Part shown: positions 1 through 5,820 of the stretch, in pieces
Numbering within the stretch: position 1 is the stretch's first letter
Layout of the letters: each line of letters opens with the position of its first letter
Origin: an uncultured Oscillospiraceae bacterium
GTDB lineage: Bacteria > Bacillota > Clostridia > Oscillospirales > Oscillospiraceae
Assembly: GCA_900758315.1 (NCBI GenBank)
Contig: CAAERF010000007.1
Span: forward strand, 1 to 5,836
Length of the DNA: 5,836 nt
Direction: 5' to 3'
Translations under genes and position numbers: made by a program
The notes under the pieces: generated by a model
What the model was told of the DNA's origin: nothing
The model's input: only the letters and a program-made list of their open reading frames with translations
The model's database searches: none

Positions 1-10
1 GGTGGGGGTG

Positions 11-30
11 CTAGGGGCAAAGCCCCTTAG
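11..30 (-). terminator. Weak hairpin at the end of the TetR gene, possible terminator
   Basis: On the minus strand a GC-rich stem (CTA, bulged A, GGGGC / GCCCC TAG, with a three-base TTT loop) overlaps the TAA stop codon of the regulator gene at 27-29. No run of U follows before the window edge; the next bases are C-rich. It may therefore be a non-canonical terminator, an mRNA 3' end stabiliser, or only part of a larger signal outside the window. Confidence 0.3.
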
Positions 31-599
31 GGCAGGTCAAACTCACGCTCGATCACGCCGCGAATCATGTCATAGGTCTCCTCGGTGCAGTCCAGCTCAC
101 CGCTGTCCATCATAATGGCGGCGCCGTAGATGGCGGAGCGCACCACAAAGGTCTTGCGCATGCGGTCCTGATCGGACATCTCCACCTGCCGGCAGTAGCG
201 GAGCACCAGCCGGTGGGAGCAGGCACTGATACCGGACTTCTCCCGAATCTGGGCCACGTTGAGATTCTCATCCCGCTGCATCAGAATGGCCCGGTAGTGG
301 GGGTTTTCCTGGAGAAAGCGAATATAGGCCAGACAAATCCGCACCAGCTGTTCCCGGATGCTGGGCGGGGACTCCTCCAGAACCTGCCGCTCCACCTGAT
401 GCCACTGCTCATTGATGTAGTGGAGGATGGCGAGAATATAGTCGTTCTTGTTCTTAAAGTGCTTGTACGGCGCGGAGCAGGACACTCCGCAGTCCGCCGC
501 AATCCGCCGGACGGAGAAATTCTGAATTCCGTGGACCCGAATCTCCCGGATACCGGCCAAAATCAGCTCTACCTTGGTCTTAGAAGGGATCTTCTTCAT
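27..599 (-). CDS. TetR/AcrR-family transcriptional regulator
   Basis: The 190-residue product has the size and layout of a TetR-family dimeric DNA-binding regulator. The N-terminal three-helix domain covers about residues 8-52. The helix-turn-helix lies within residues 28-51 (FSVRRIAADCGVS, then APYKHFKNK), where the Y-x-H-F-x-N/S-K pattern that follows the recognition helix is diagnostic of the family. Residues 60-190 are a divergent helical ligand-binding and dimerisation domain, so the inducer cannot be read from sequence. The start is 12 bases after the fakA stop and the Shine-Dalgarno match is poor, which suggests translation coupled to fakA. Its place as third gene of the fak unit suggests it responds to fatty acids, acyl-CoA or a membrane-active compound and may autoregulate the operon; that is inference. 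It could equally control distant genes. Confidence 0.9.
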   Translation of the reverse strand: MKKIPSKTKVELILAGIREIRVHGIQNFSVRRIAADCGVSCSAPYKHFKNKNDYILAILHYINEQWHQVERQVLEESPPSIREQLVRICLAYIRFLQENPHYRAILMQRDENLNVAQIREKSGISACSHRLVLRYCRQVEMSDQDRMRKTFVVRSAIYGAAIMMDSGELDCTEETYDMIRGVIEREFDLP

Positions 600-611
600 C
601 GAAAAACACCA

Positions 612-2279
612 CTATTCCATGGCAATCAGATAGGCGTAAACCGGCTGACCGCCGCTGACCATGACCAGATCGGTTCCCACACCCAGCTGCTGGGCCATCT
701 GCTGTTCCATGGCCTGAGCCTCCGCCTGGGGCACGTCGCTGCCGTAGAACACGGTGACACAGCTGGCGTCCGACACCTGTTCCAGCAGGGCCCGGACGCA
801 GTCCTCCCGGCTGTCGGCGGTGACGGTGACCTGGTTCTCGGTGAGGCCCAGAATCTGTCCCTTCTGAATGGCCTTGCCATCGTACTCCGAATCCCGCACG
901 GCGTAGGTCACCGCCATGGAGTGGACTGCCTTGAGGGCCTCGGTCATGGCCTCCTCATTTTCCTCGGGCAGGGCGTGGGGCTGGTAGGCGTACAGAGCGC
1001 TGACGCCCTGCTGAATGGAGTGGGTGGGCAGCACGATAACGTGAATGCCGTCCTCCTCGGCCAGAGCTGCCGCCTGCTGGGCCGCCATCAGGATATTGCC
1101 GTTGTTGGGCAGGACAAACACTGTCTTGCTGGCGGCGGCGCGGATGGCGTCCAGCAGGTCCTCGGTGCTGGGGTTCATGGTCTGACCGCCGGTGACGATC
1201 TTCTTCACACCCAGGTCCTGGAGCACCGCGCAGATGCCCGCTCCGTTGGCCACCGCCACAAAGGCGGGCTCCTCACTTCGCTCCTCGGGCACAGGGACCG
1301 GCTCCTCCACCGGCGCGGGCTGCTCCAGCAGCTCCGAGTGCTGCTGCCGCATGTTCTCCACCTTCACCGTCAGCAGCGCGCCGTAGCGCACCGCCTCCGA
1401 GAGCACCTTGCCCGGGTCGTCGGTGTGGACGTGGAGCTTCACCAGCGTGTCGTCGTCCACAAAGACGGCGCTGTCACCGGCCTGCTCCACAAACTGCTGG
1501 AGCTCCTTTGCGGCGCCCTCTCCCTGATAGGCGGGTGCCTTTTCCACAATGCACTCGGTGCAGTAGGGATGGACGATCTCCGCCGTATCCTGCGCGGCGG
1601 CGGACGGGGTATGGTCGGTCTGGGCGGGCGCATCCGCCGGCCGGATGGCCAGCATCTCCTGCATGTCCAGCTGCATCGCCCCATTCATGGCCGTCAGGAT
1701 GCCCACGAAGCCGTAGCCGCCGGCATCCACCACTCCGGCCTCCTTGAGCTTGGGCAGCAGCTCCGGGGTCTTCTGCAGGGCACTGTCCGCAGCCGTCAGC
1801 ATGGCCACAAAGAGCATCTCCAGGTCGGACTCCGGATCCAGCTCTGCCAGCTGCTGACCGCACTGGGCCGCGGCCCGCATGACGGTGAGGATGGTGCCTT
1901 CGGTGGGGTTCATCACCGCGCCGTAAGCGCTCTCCACACCGGCGGCGAAGGCCGCTGCCAGCTCCGCCGTATTGGCCTCGGATTTCTCCTTGAGGGCGCG
2001 GCTGACCCCCCGGAAGAACACCGAGAGGATTACGCCGGAGTTGCCTCTGGCCGAGCGCAGCATGGCCTCAGCCACCTTTGCAGCACAGTCCCCCAGGGAC
2101 ATCTCAGCACTGAACGAGACCTGGAAGATCCCCTGAACGGTTCTGGTCATATTGGACCCGGTATCCCCGTCGGGCACCGGGAAGACATTCATATTGTTGA
2201 TCGTATCGCAATTCATCTCCAGCAGCTGGTAGGCGTTGAGGAGCATCGCGTAATACAGTTGGGACGTCAGGTGTTTCAT
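612..2279 (-). CDS. fakA: Fatty acid kinase, ATP-binding subunit FakA (DAK2/DhaL domain, YloV family)
   Basis: FakA is a cytosolic kinase that phosphorylates fatty acids bound to FakB, giving acyl-phosphate for PlsX/PlsY phospholipid synthesis. The 555 residues match the usual length of about 550. The N-terminal DhaL-type kinase domain (about 8-200) shows NVFPVPDGDTGSNM at 31-44, whose Asp37 and Asp39 fit the Mg-ATP ligands. It also shows RGNSGVILS (78-86), PTEGTILTV (125-133) and VVDAGGYGF (183-191). An Ala/Pro/Thr-rich linker (about 214-232) leads to the middle domain with YCTEC (239-243) and LHVHTDDPG (282-290). Cys240, His283 and His285 sit where the family has zinc ligands (from memory of the S. 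aureus protein). The C-terminal DegV-like domain carries GGQTMNPST, LPNNGNI and, near the end, SGGQPVY. Start ATG at 2279 follows a TGAGGTA ribosome binding site six bases away. It lies 121 bases downstream of fakB, its binding partner. Confidence 0.94.
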   Translation of the reverse strand: MKHLTSQLYYAMLLNAYQLLEMNCDTINNMNVFPVPDGDTGSNMTRTVQGIFQVSFSAEMSLGDCAAKVAEAMLRSARGNSGVILSVFFRGVSRALKEKSEANTAELAAAFAAGVESAYGAVMNPTEGTILTVMRAAAQCGQQLAELDPESDLEMLFVAMLTAADSALQKTPELLPKLKEAGVVDAGGYGFVGILTAMNGAMQLDMQEMLAIRPADAPAQTDHTPSAAAQDTAEIVHPYCTECIVEKAPAYQGEGAAKELQQFVEQAGDSAVFVDDDTLVKLHVHTDDPGKVLSEAVRYGALLTVKVENMRQQHSELLEQPAPVEEPVPVPEERSEEPAFVAVANGAGICAVLQDLGVKKIVTGGQTMNPSTEDLLDAIRAAASKTVFVLPNNGNILMAAQQAAALAEEDGIHVIVLPTHSIQQGVSALYAYQPHALPEENEEAMTEALKAVHSMAVTYAVRDSEYDGKAIQKGQILGLTENQVTVTADSREDCVRALLEQVSDASCVTVFYGSDVPQAEAQAMEQQMAQQLGVGTDLVMVSGGQPVYAYLIAME

Positions 2280-2329
2280 CTCTCTTACCTCAATCTACAG
2301 TTGTGAACAGGAAAAGGAGGAAGCCCCGG

Positions 2330-2378
2330 CTGAAACCTGCCACGGGCAGCGGACTGCCGCAGCACCTCCGGATTTCAG
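2330..2378 (-). other. Foldable spacer RNA between fakB and fakA
   Basis: The 121-base gap between fakB and fakA can form a nested hairpin. The outer stem is CTGAAA/TTTCAG (2330-2335 with 2373-2378). A middle stem is CTGC/GCAG (2337-2340 with 2359-2362). The inner stem is GGCAG/CTGCC (2345-2349 with 2354-2358) closed by a four-base loop. On the minus strand a pyrimidine-rich stretch follows rather than a clean U run, so it is not a standard terminator. It could be an attenuator, an RNase processing site setting the FakB:FakA ratio, or chance pairing in GC-rich DNA. Confidence 0.3.
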
Positions 2379-2400
2379 ACAGGGCCTGTTCCTGTGTGGT

Positions 2401-3270
2401 TTAACGTTCTGTACCGATGAAAAACAGGGCGAGGGTACCCTGCCCGGAGTGCGCGGCGATGGTGGGACCCACGAAGTTGATGACGCTCTTGCAGCCGAAG
2501 CGCTCATGGACCAGCTCGGCCAGGCGCTTGGCCTCGTCGTAGCAGTTGCCGTGGCTGATAAAGATGGTCTGCTTTTCCGGCTCGATGGCGGCCTTCTCCA
2601 TCTGGTCCACCAGAGCCTGGATGGCGCCATTGCGGCCCCGGGCCTTGGTCATGTTGATCAGCTTGCCCTCGTTGTCCACGTGGAGCACTGGCTTGATGTT
2701 CAGCATGGTGCCGATAAGGGCGGTAGCGCCGCTGATCCGGCCACCCCGCTTGAGCTGGTGGAGATCGTCCACGGTGAACCAGTGGCAGACCTTCAGCTTG
2801 GTCTCCTCGCAGAAGTCCCGGACCTCCTCAATGGACTTGCCGCCGGCCTTCTGGAGGGCGGCCTGGTAGACCAGCATGCCCTGGCCCAGCGAGGCGCACA
2901 GGGAGTCCACGGTGAGGATGGTGCTGTTGGGGTACTCCTCCTGGAGCTCCGCCGCGGCCATCCGGCCGGCGTTGTAGGTGCCGCTGAGACCGGAGGAAAA
3001 GCCGATGTAGAGCACGTCGTGACCGGTGAGCAGCTCGCTCTCCATGATGGTCTTGAACATCTCCACATTGACGGCGCTGGTGGTGACCATTTTCCCCTCG
3101 CCCATCTGCTGATAAAAGTCCTCAAAGGAGATGTCCCGGCCGTCCAGGTAGTTGTAATACTGCTTGCCCTCCACGAACACGGAGAGGGGTACCACCCGGA
3201 TGCCCAGCTTCTCAGCCAGAGAGGCGGGCAGATCGCAGGAGGAATCGGTGACAATCGTGTAATATCTCAT
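2401..3270 (-). CDS. fakB: DegV-family fatty-acid-binding protein (FakB)
   Basis: FakB proteins bind a fatty acid, present its carboxylate to FakA for phosphorylation and then carry the acyl-phosphate to acyltransfer enzymes. The 289 residues match the family length. Visible motifs are the opening IVTDSSCDLP (6-15), TTSAVN (63-68) at the place of the usual TSQP-type loop, GFSSGLSGTYN (90-100) lining the ligand carboxylate, FTVDDLHQLKRGGRIS (165-180), IKPVLHVDNEGK, and the C-terminal GPTIAAHSGQGTLALFF (268-284) with the conserved His274. The start is ATG at 3270, not the in-frame ATG at 3345. GAGGAG lies six bases before 3270, family members begin with MxYxIVTDS, and the extra 25 residues overlap the leader hairpin. 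It is first in the operon, upstream of fakA. The acyl chain preferred (saturated or unsaturated) cannot be told. Confidence 0.94.
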   Translation of the reverse strand: MRYYTIVTDSSCDLPASLAEKLGIRVVPLSVFVEGKQYYNYLDGRDISFEDFYQQMGEGKMVTTSAVNVEMFKTIMESELLTGHDVLYIGFSSGLSGTYNAGRMAAAELQEEYPNSTILTVDSLCASLGQGMLVYQAALQKAGGKSIEEVRDFCEETKLKVCHWFTVDDLHQLKRGGRISGATALIGTMLNIKPVLHVDNEGKLINMTKARGRNGAIQALVDQMEKAAIEPEKQTIFISHGNCYDEAKRLAELVHERFGCKSVINFVGPTIAAHSGQGTLALFFIGTER

Positions 3271-3307
3271 AAATTGCTCCTCAATCTTGTTTTCTTTACT
3301 GCGCAAT

Positions 3308-3345
3308 TTGACTACGAAGTGAGCACTGATCACCAAAGTAATCAA
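3308..3345 (-). promoter_or_regulatory. Imperfect palindrome / leader hairpin just after the fak promoter (candidate operator)
   Basis: Arms TTGACTAC (3308-3315) and GTAATCAA (3338-3345) are inverted copies with one mismatch that becomes a G-U pair in RNA. A second inner pair, GTG (3319-3321) and CAC (3331-3333), keeps the symmetry. The predicted transcription start of the fak promoter is about 3347, so the structure would be at the very 5' end of the mRNA and also at a classic repressor position. It could be the site of the operon's own TetR protein, another lipid regulator, or an RNA-stabilising hairpin; the sequence cannot decide between them. Confidence 0.4.
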
Positions 3346-3353
3346 TCTTTTTT

Positions 3354-3382
3354 AGCGTATCAGACCTTCCACTCTTTGTCAA
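3354..3382 (-). promoter_or_regulatory. Sigma-A promoter for fakB-fakA-tetR
   Basis: On the minus strand a perfect -35 box TTGACA (3377-3382) is followed by a 17-base spacer and a -10 of TACGCT (3354-3359), preceded by TGA, which gives an extended -10 TG. The weak -10 is offset by the perfect -35 and the TG. The predicted start near 3347 leaves a leader of about 76 bases before fakB. Confidence 0.65.
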
Positions 3383-3433
3383 TAGGCTGGGCCGCCGGAG
3401 GGCGGTTTCTGGGGCCTTTCTGCGGAATTTCTC

Positions 3434-3462
3434 TTTTCAACGGCGTGCAAACATGGTATCTT
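3434..3462 (+). promoter_or_regulatory. Likely promoter of the lipoprotein gene
   Basis: TTTTCA (3434-3439) as -35, a 17-base spacer, and TATCTT (3457-3462) as -10 with an extended TG at 3454-3455. Each hexamer matches consensus at four of six positions. The predicted start near 3469 leaves a short leader of about 26 bases. It diverges from the fak promoter, with some 50 bases between the two -35 boxes. Confidence 0.45.
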
Positions 3463-3494
3463 TAGAGAACAACCTGCGAAAGGAGGTCCACACC

Positions 3495-4112
3495 ATGCAA
3501 AGATGGAAGAAATTGTGGGCACTGATCCTGGCCGGAACCCTGTCGCTGAGCCTGACCGGCTGCGGTCCGGCGGGCGATCCCTCTGCCGGTGACAGCGCCT
3601 CCCTGCTCCAGTTCCAGGTGGGTGAGGAAACCCACACCCTCGCTCCAGGCGACTGCTACCGCTCCGCAGACGGCGCCACAGAGCGGCTGAGTATCCGGAC
3701 CGAAGAATCCCTGGAACAGCTGGCGGGCAATCTGACCACCTCCGGCGGAATCACCATTGGCAGCACGATGGTGGAGGTCATGGATACCTACAATCTCCAG
3801 CCCGGCTACGCCAACTTCAACTACGAATACGACCCTTACGGCGACGGGTGTACCGAGTTGGCAGACAAGGTCTATGACGGCGCTATGGTGGACTTGGTGG
3901 AGGAGAACGTGCTGGATCTGATCATCTCCTTCGGCTTCTACCGGGAGGACGGCAGCTGGAAGCCCATCGACCTGACCGCCCACTCCTTTGACGACTACGA
4001 CACCTGCCTTGTCTACGCCTTCGACTGCGAGGAGGGCCATGACACCGACGATCCGGCAGCGCTCCGGGCAGGCTATGTCTTTGAGATCACCCTGACCTAC
4101 TACGGAGACTGA
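3495..4112 (+). CDS. Small secreted lipoprotein of unknown function
   Basis: The 205-residue product begins with a lipoprotein signal peptide: MQRWKK, a hydrophobic stretch at 7-20, then lipobox LTGC with Cys23 as the lipidated residue. The mature protein should be anchored on the outer face of the membrane. After a Gly/Ser/Asp-rich tether (24-36) comes a compact acidic domain rich in Asp, Glu and Tyr. It contains GGITIGSTMVEVMDTYNL, which resembles the G-I-x-I-G-(S/D)-(T/S)-x-x-x-V-x-x-x-Y pattern seen in several clostridial lipoproteins of unknown role. The start at 3495 is chosen because AAAGGAGGT (3479-3487) lies seven bases upstream and the signal peptide starts directly there; the in-frame ATG at 3453 has neither. 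I recognise no enzyme motif. It is separated from the next gene by 105 bases containing another promoter, so it may be monocistronic. Confidence 0.78.
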   Translation: MQRWKKLWALILAGTLSLSLTGCGPAGDPSAGDSASLLQFQVGEETHTLAPGDCYRSADGATERLSIRTEESLEQLAGNLTTSGGITIGSTMVEVMDTYNLQPGYANFNYEYDPYGDGCTELADKVYDGAMVDLVEENVLDLIISFGFYREDGSWKPIDLTAHSFDDYDTCLVYAFDCEEGHDTDDPAALRAGYVFEITLTYYGD

Positions 4113-4133
4113 CCAGCCAGCACCACCGTTTTC

Positions 4134-4176
4134 AATTTGTTCCGATTTTTGTCATTCTAATTTCACAAATTCGGGA
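4134..4176 (+). repeat. AT-rich imperfect inverted repeat upstream of the BI-1 gene
   Basis: AATTTGT (4134-4140) pairs with ACAAATT (4165-4171). An alternative pairing joins TCCGA and the following T-rich stretch (4141-4152) to ACAAATTCGGGA (4165-4176) around a 12-base loop. The right arm covers the presumed -35 of the BI-1 promoter. It may be a regulator site or a weak terminator for the lipoprotein transcript; AT-rich chance pairing is also possible. Confidence 0.3.
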
Positions 4177-4191
4177 TAGGATAAGTATCAT
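4162..4191 (+). promoter_or_regulatory. Likely promoter of the BI-1 family gene
   Basis: TTCACA (4162-4167, five of six consensus bases), an 18-base spacer, and TATCAT (4186-4191, five of six). The predicted start near 4198 gives a leader of about 20 bases that contains the AAGGAAGG ribosome binding site at 4204-4211, six bases before the ATG. Confidence 0.55.
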
Positions 4192-4217
4192 TGAACAGAC
4201 AATAAGGAAGGATCCCT

Positions 4218-4931
4218 ATGTACAACGACTCTAATTACTATGACTCCTTTGACTCCTACCGCTCGGACACCTATCTGGCCGAAAAACGGGCCTACTTCAC
4301 CCAGACCTACGGCCTGATGGCGGCGGCCCTGGGCATCACCTTCGCCGCAGCTCTGATCGTGGCCCGCTTCTTCCCGCAGCTGGCCTACTCCACACCGGTG
4401 GTGATCGGTCTGTGCGTGGCGGAGCTGGTGGTGGTGATCGCCTTTTCCCGCTCCATCACCCGGGTCTCCAGCGGCAGCGCCCTGGGTATGTTCTTTCTCT
4501 ACTCCTGCCTCACCGGCGTCTCCCTGAGCAGCGTATTCCTGCTCTTCGACATCTCCAGCATCTTCCTCTGCTTCCTGGCCACTGCCGCCTCCTTCGGCGC
4601 CATGGCCCTGTACGGACTGCGCAGCCGGAAGAATATCGCCTCCTGGGGCGGTCCCCTGTTCGGCGCCCTGATCGGCCTGCTGGTGCTGACGGTGGCCTCC
4701 TTCTTCCTGCGCCTGCCCATGCTGGACCTGTTTATCTGCGTGCTGGGCCTGTTGGTCTTTCTGGGCCTCACCGCCTACGACACCCGCAAGCTCAGCCTGA
4801 TGTACGATCAGGCCTGCGGCTCCGAGCTGGCGGACCGCTACTCCATTTACGCCGCCCTCCAGCTCTACCTGGACTTTATCAACATCTTCCTCTACTTCAT
4901 CCGGCTGCTGGGCTACGCCAACCGGGACTAA
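4218..4931 (+). CDS. Bax inhibitor-1 / YccA-YetJ family membrane protein
   Basis: The 237-residue protein is an integral membrane protein of the BI-1 (TMBIM, UPF0005) family. Characterised bacterial members such as B. subtilis YetJ are pH-sensitive calcium leak channels; others interact with membrane proteases. Seven hydrophobic helices are visible at about 32-52, 59-78, 88-110, 113-134, 146-164, 169-187 and 211-231. The hallmark GLTAYDTRKL (183-192) and LQLYLDFINIFLYFIRLLG (214-232) place Asp188 and Asp219 where the family has its paired acidic pH-sensing residues. The first 20 residues are unusually rich in Tyr, Asp and Ser and are predicted cytosolic. The start is supported by AAGGAAGG six bases upstream. 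The gene has its own promoter and terminator, so it is probably expressed alone. Transport activity is inferred from family membership only. Confidence 0.94.
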   Translation: MYNDSNYYDSFDSYRSDTYLAEKRAYFTQTYGLMAAALGITFAAALIVARFFPQLAYSTPVVIGLCVAELVVVIAFSRSITRVSSGSALGMFFLYSCLTGVSLSSVFLLFDISSIFLCFLATAASFGAMALYGLRSRKNIASWGGPLFGALIGLLVLTVASFFLRLPMLDLFICVLGLLVFLGLTAYDTRKLSLMYDQACGSELADRYSIYAALQLYLDFINIFLYFIRLLGYANRD

Positions 4932-4948
4932 GCACATTGCCAAGGGAT

Positions 4949-4977
4949 ACAGGGGCCTCCCGACAGGCCCCTGTTTT
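4949..4977 (+). terminator. Intrinsic terminator after the BI-1 gene
   Basis: A perfect 10-bp stem (ACAGGGGCCT at 4949-4958 with AGGCCCCTGT at 4965-4974) with a six-base CCCGAC loop is followed by TTTT and further T-rich sequence. It begins 17 bases after the stop codon at 4929-4931. Confidence 0.92.
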
Positions 4978-5018
4978 ACTTTCCCCCACCGCTTTTGGAA
5001 AAAATATCACTTTCCCTC

Positions 5019-5047
5019 TTGACATCTGCGCCAGATCGTGTTATTCT
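5019..5047 (+). promoter_or_regulatory. Promoter of the tRNA-Leu / tRNA-fMet operon
   Basis: A perfect -35 TTGACA (5019-5024), a 17-base spacer and -10 TATTCT (5042-5047) with an extended TG at 5039-5040. The predicted start is near 5054, about 20 bases before the first tRNA, as expected for a strong stable-RNA promoter. Confidence 0.8.
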
Positions 5048-5073
5048 AATCTAGCGCTTGAGAGACGCGGTAT

Positions 5074-5160
5074 GCCGGAGTGGCGGAATTGGCAGACGCC
5101 CGGGACTTAAAATCCCGTGGGAGCGATCCCGTGCCGGTTCGACCCCGGTCTCCGGCACCA
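5074..5160 (+). tRNA. trnL-UAA: tRNA-Leu (anticodon UAA)
   Basis: The 87-base class II tRNA folds fully. The acceptor GCCGGAG/CTCCGGC (5074-5080 with 5150-5156) is followed by discriminator A and an encoded CCA (5158-5160). The D arm contains GAATTGGCAGA. The anticodon stem CGGGA/TCCCG holds loop CTTAAAA with anticodon TAA at 5108-5110, which reads UUA (and UUG by wobble). A long variable arm (GGGA/TCCC) and a T arm with TTCGACC complete it. Long variable arm plus TAA anticodon identify leucine. It is first in a two-tRNA transcript. Confidence 0.97.
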
Positions 5161-5186
5161 TCACTTTCCTATTTCCTTTCCTATAT

Positions 5187-5263
<77 letters not shown>

Positions 5264-5264
5264 C

Positions 5265-5306
5265 AAAAACGACTGATTTCGTTGCGAAGTCAGTCGTTTT
5301 TCTTAT
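5265..5306 (+). terminator. Terminator of the tRNA operon, probably bidirectional
   Basis: A perfect 12-bp stem, AAAAACGACTGA (5265-5276) with TCAGTCGTTTTT (5290-5301), extends inward by five more pairs (one wobble) to a three-base loop and is followed by more T-rich sequence. Because the left arm starts with five A, the minus-strand copy also ends in a U run. It can therefore stop both the tRNA transcript and any leftward transcript from the recombinase fragment. It starts directly after the tRNA-fMet CCA. Confidence 0.9.
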
Positions 5307-5343
5307 TTTTTCGGCTGTTTTGCGTTTGTGGCTTTTGCAAGAA

Positions 5344-5380
5344 TTCAACTTTAGTTCAACTCGCTCTGCATAATTCAAGC
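5344..5380. repeat. Short direct repeats TTCAACT beside the recombinase fragment
   Basis: TTCAACT occurs at 5344-5350 and again at 5355-5361, exactly 11 bases (about one helical turn) apart, with a related TTCAAGC at 5374-5380. Helically phased short repeats between an integrase gene and the tRNA end are where integrase arm or excisionase sites are found. With only seven-base units, chance is possible. Confidence 0.3.
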
Positions 5381-5779
5381 GTCGCGCCTTTTCTTCAGGA
5401 ATACATCCGCAAGAATATCAGCGTTCTTTTGGTCCGCTTCTTCCATCACATGGGCGTAAATATTCGCCGTGGTACTCACCTGTGCGTGGCCCAGTCGTTT
5501 GCTAATGCTCACGCTGTCCACACCGTTGAAATACAGCATAGACGCCATTGTATGACGAAACGCGTGTGGGTTAATGTGCGGGAGTCCATGACGCTTGCTA
5601 AATTTTTTCAGCCAATCTGTTACACTGTCCGGGTGCATTGGTTTTCCGTTATCCTGCGCAAACAGGAACCCCTGATCCTGATAGTACTCCCCCAGACGGA
5701 GCCGCTCTTGTGCCTGCCATACTCTGTACTGCTTTAGAAGCTGTGGATCTATACTAAAAAAGTGGACACAAATATACAC
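5375..5779 (-). pseudogene. Tyrosine recombinase (phage/ICE-type integrase), N-terminally truncated
   Basis: The open frame encodes the C-terminal catalytic part of a tyrosine site-specific recombinase. Visible are the end of the catalytic domain with HAFRH (His72, Arg75), the LGH motif (His98) and the nucleophile in TTANIYAHV (Tyr108), then a normal C-terminus ending KKRRDA. Missing are the arm-binding domain, the core-binding domain and the first catalytic Arg with its Lys; intact relatives are roughly 350-400 residues. Integrase-like sequence starts around Ile10-Gln13 (about 5740-5752). The residues before it, from a GTG at 5779, belong to unrelated DNA, and an in-frame TAA at 5786-5788 excludes a longer protein. 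It therefore cannot recombine DNA and is read as a pseudogene. It points toward the tRNA-fMet 3' end, the usual arrangement for an element integrated in a tRNA. Its DNA is less GC-rich than the genes to its left. Confidence 0.85.
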
Positions 5780-5792
5780 GAACTGTTACAAT
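5763..5792 (+). promoter_or_regulatory. Promoter for the gene starting at 5821
   Basis: TGGACA (5763-5768, five of six -35 bases), an 18-base spacer, and TACAAT (5787-5792, five of six) with an extended TG at 5784-5785. It lies wholly in the sequence to the right of the integrase junction and reads rightward. Confidence 0.5.
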
Positions 5793-5820
5793 AAAACAGA
5801 CACAAAAGGAGGTAAGTTTC

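Noticed and set aside
213..2306. A 697-codon open frame on the plus strand opposite fakA and the TetR gene
   Set aside because: It is antisense to fakA and runs on into the TetR gene, both of which have full family motifs. Its translation is rich in Leu, His, Gly and Arg with no recognisable domain, as expected from the complement of GC-rich codons.
3271..3345. Longer fakB start at the ATG at 3345
   Set aside because: The start lies at the predicted transcription start, inside the leader palindrome, with no ribosome binding site. The shorter start at 3270 has GAGGAG and matches the family N-terminus.
3391..3408. GCCGCC-GGAG-GGCGGT hairpin followed by TTT, resembling a terminator on the plus strand
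   Set aside because: No plus-strand gene lies upstream of it to terminate and the T run is only three bases; it sits between divergent promoters and is probably GC-rich chance pairing.
2449..3465. A 338-codon open frame on the plus strand opposite fakB
   Set aside because: It is a shadow of fakB, low in complexity (Leu/Gly/Val/His), and crosses the fak promoter and leader.
4188..4943. A 251-codon open frame on the minus strand opposite the BI-1 gene
   Set aside because: Its Gln/Gly/Glu/His-rich translation is the complement of membrane-helix codons, and it overlaps the BI-1 promoter and ribosome binding site.
5282..5737. A 151-codon open frame on the plus strand opposite the recombinase fragment
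   Set aside because: It starts inside the tRNA terminator and is antisense to sequence carrying clear recombinase motifs.
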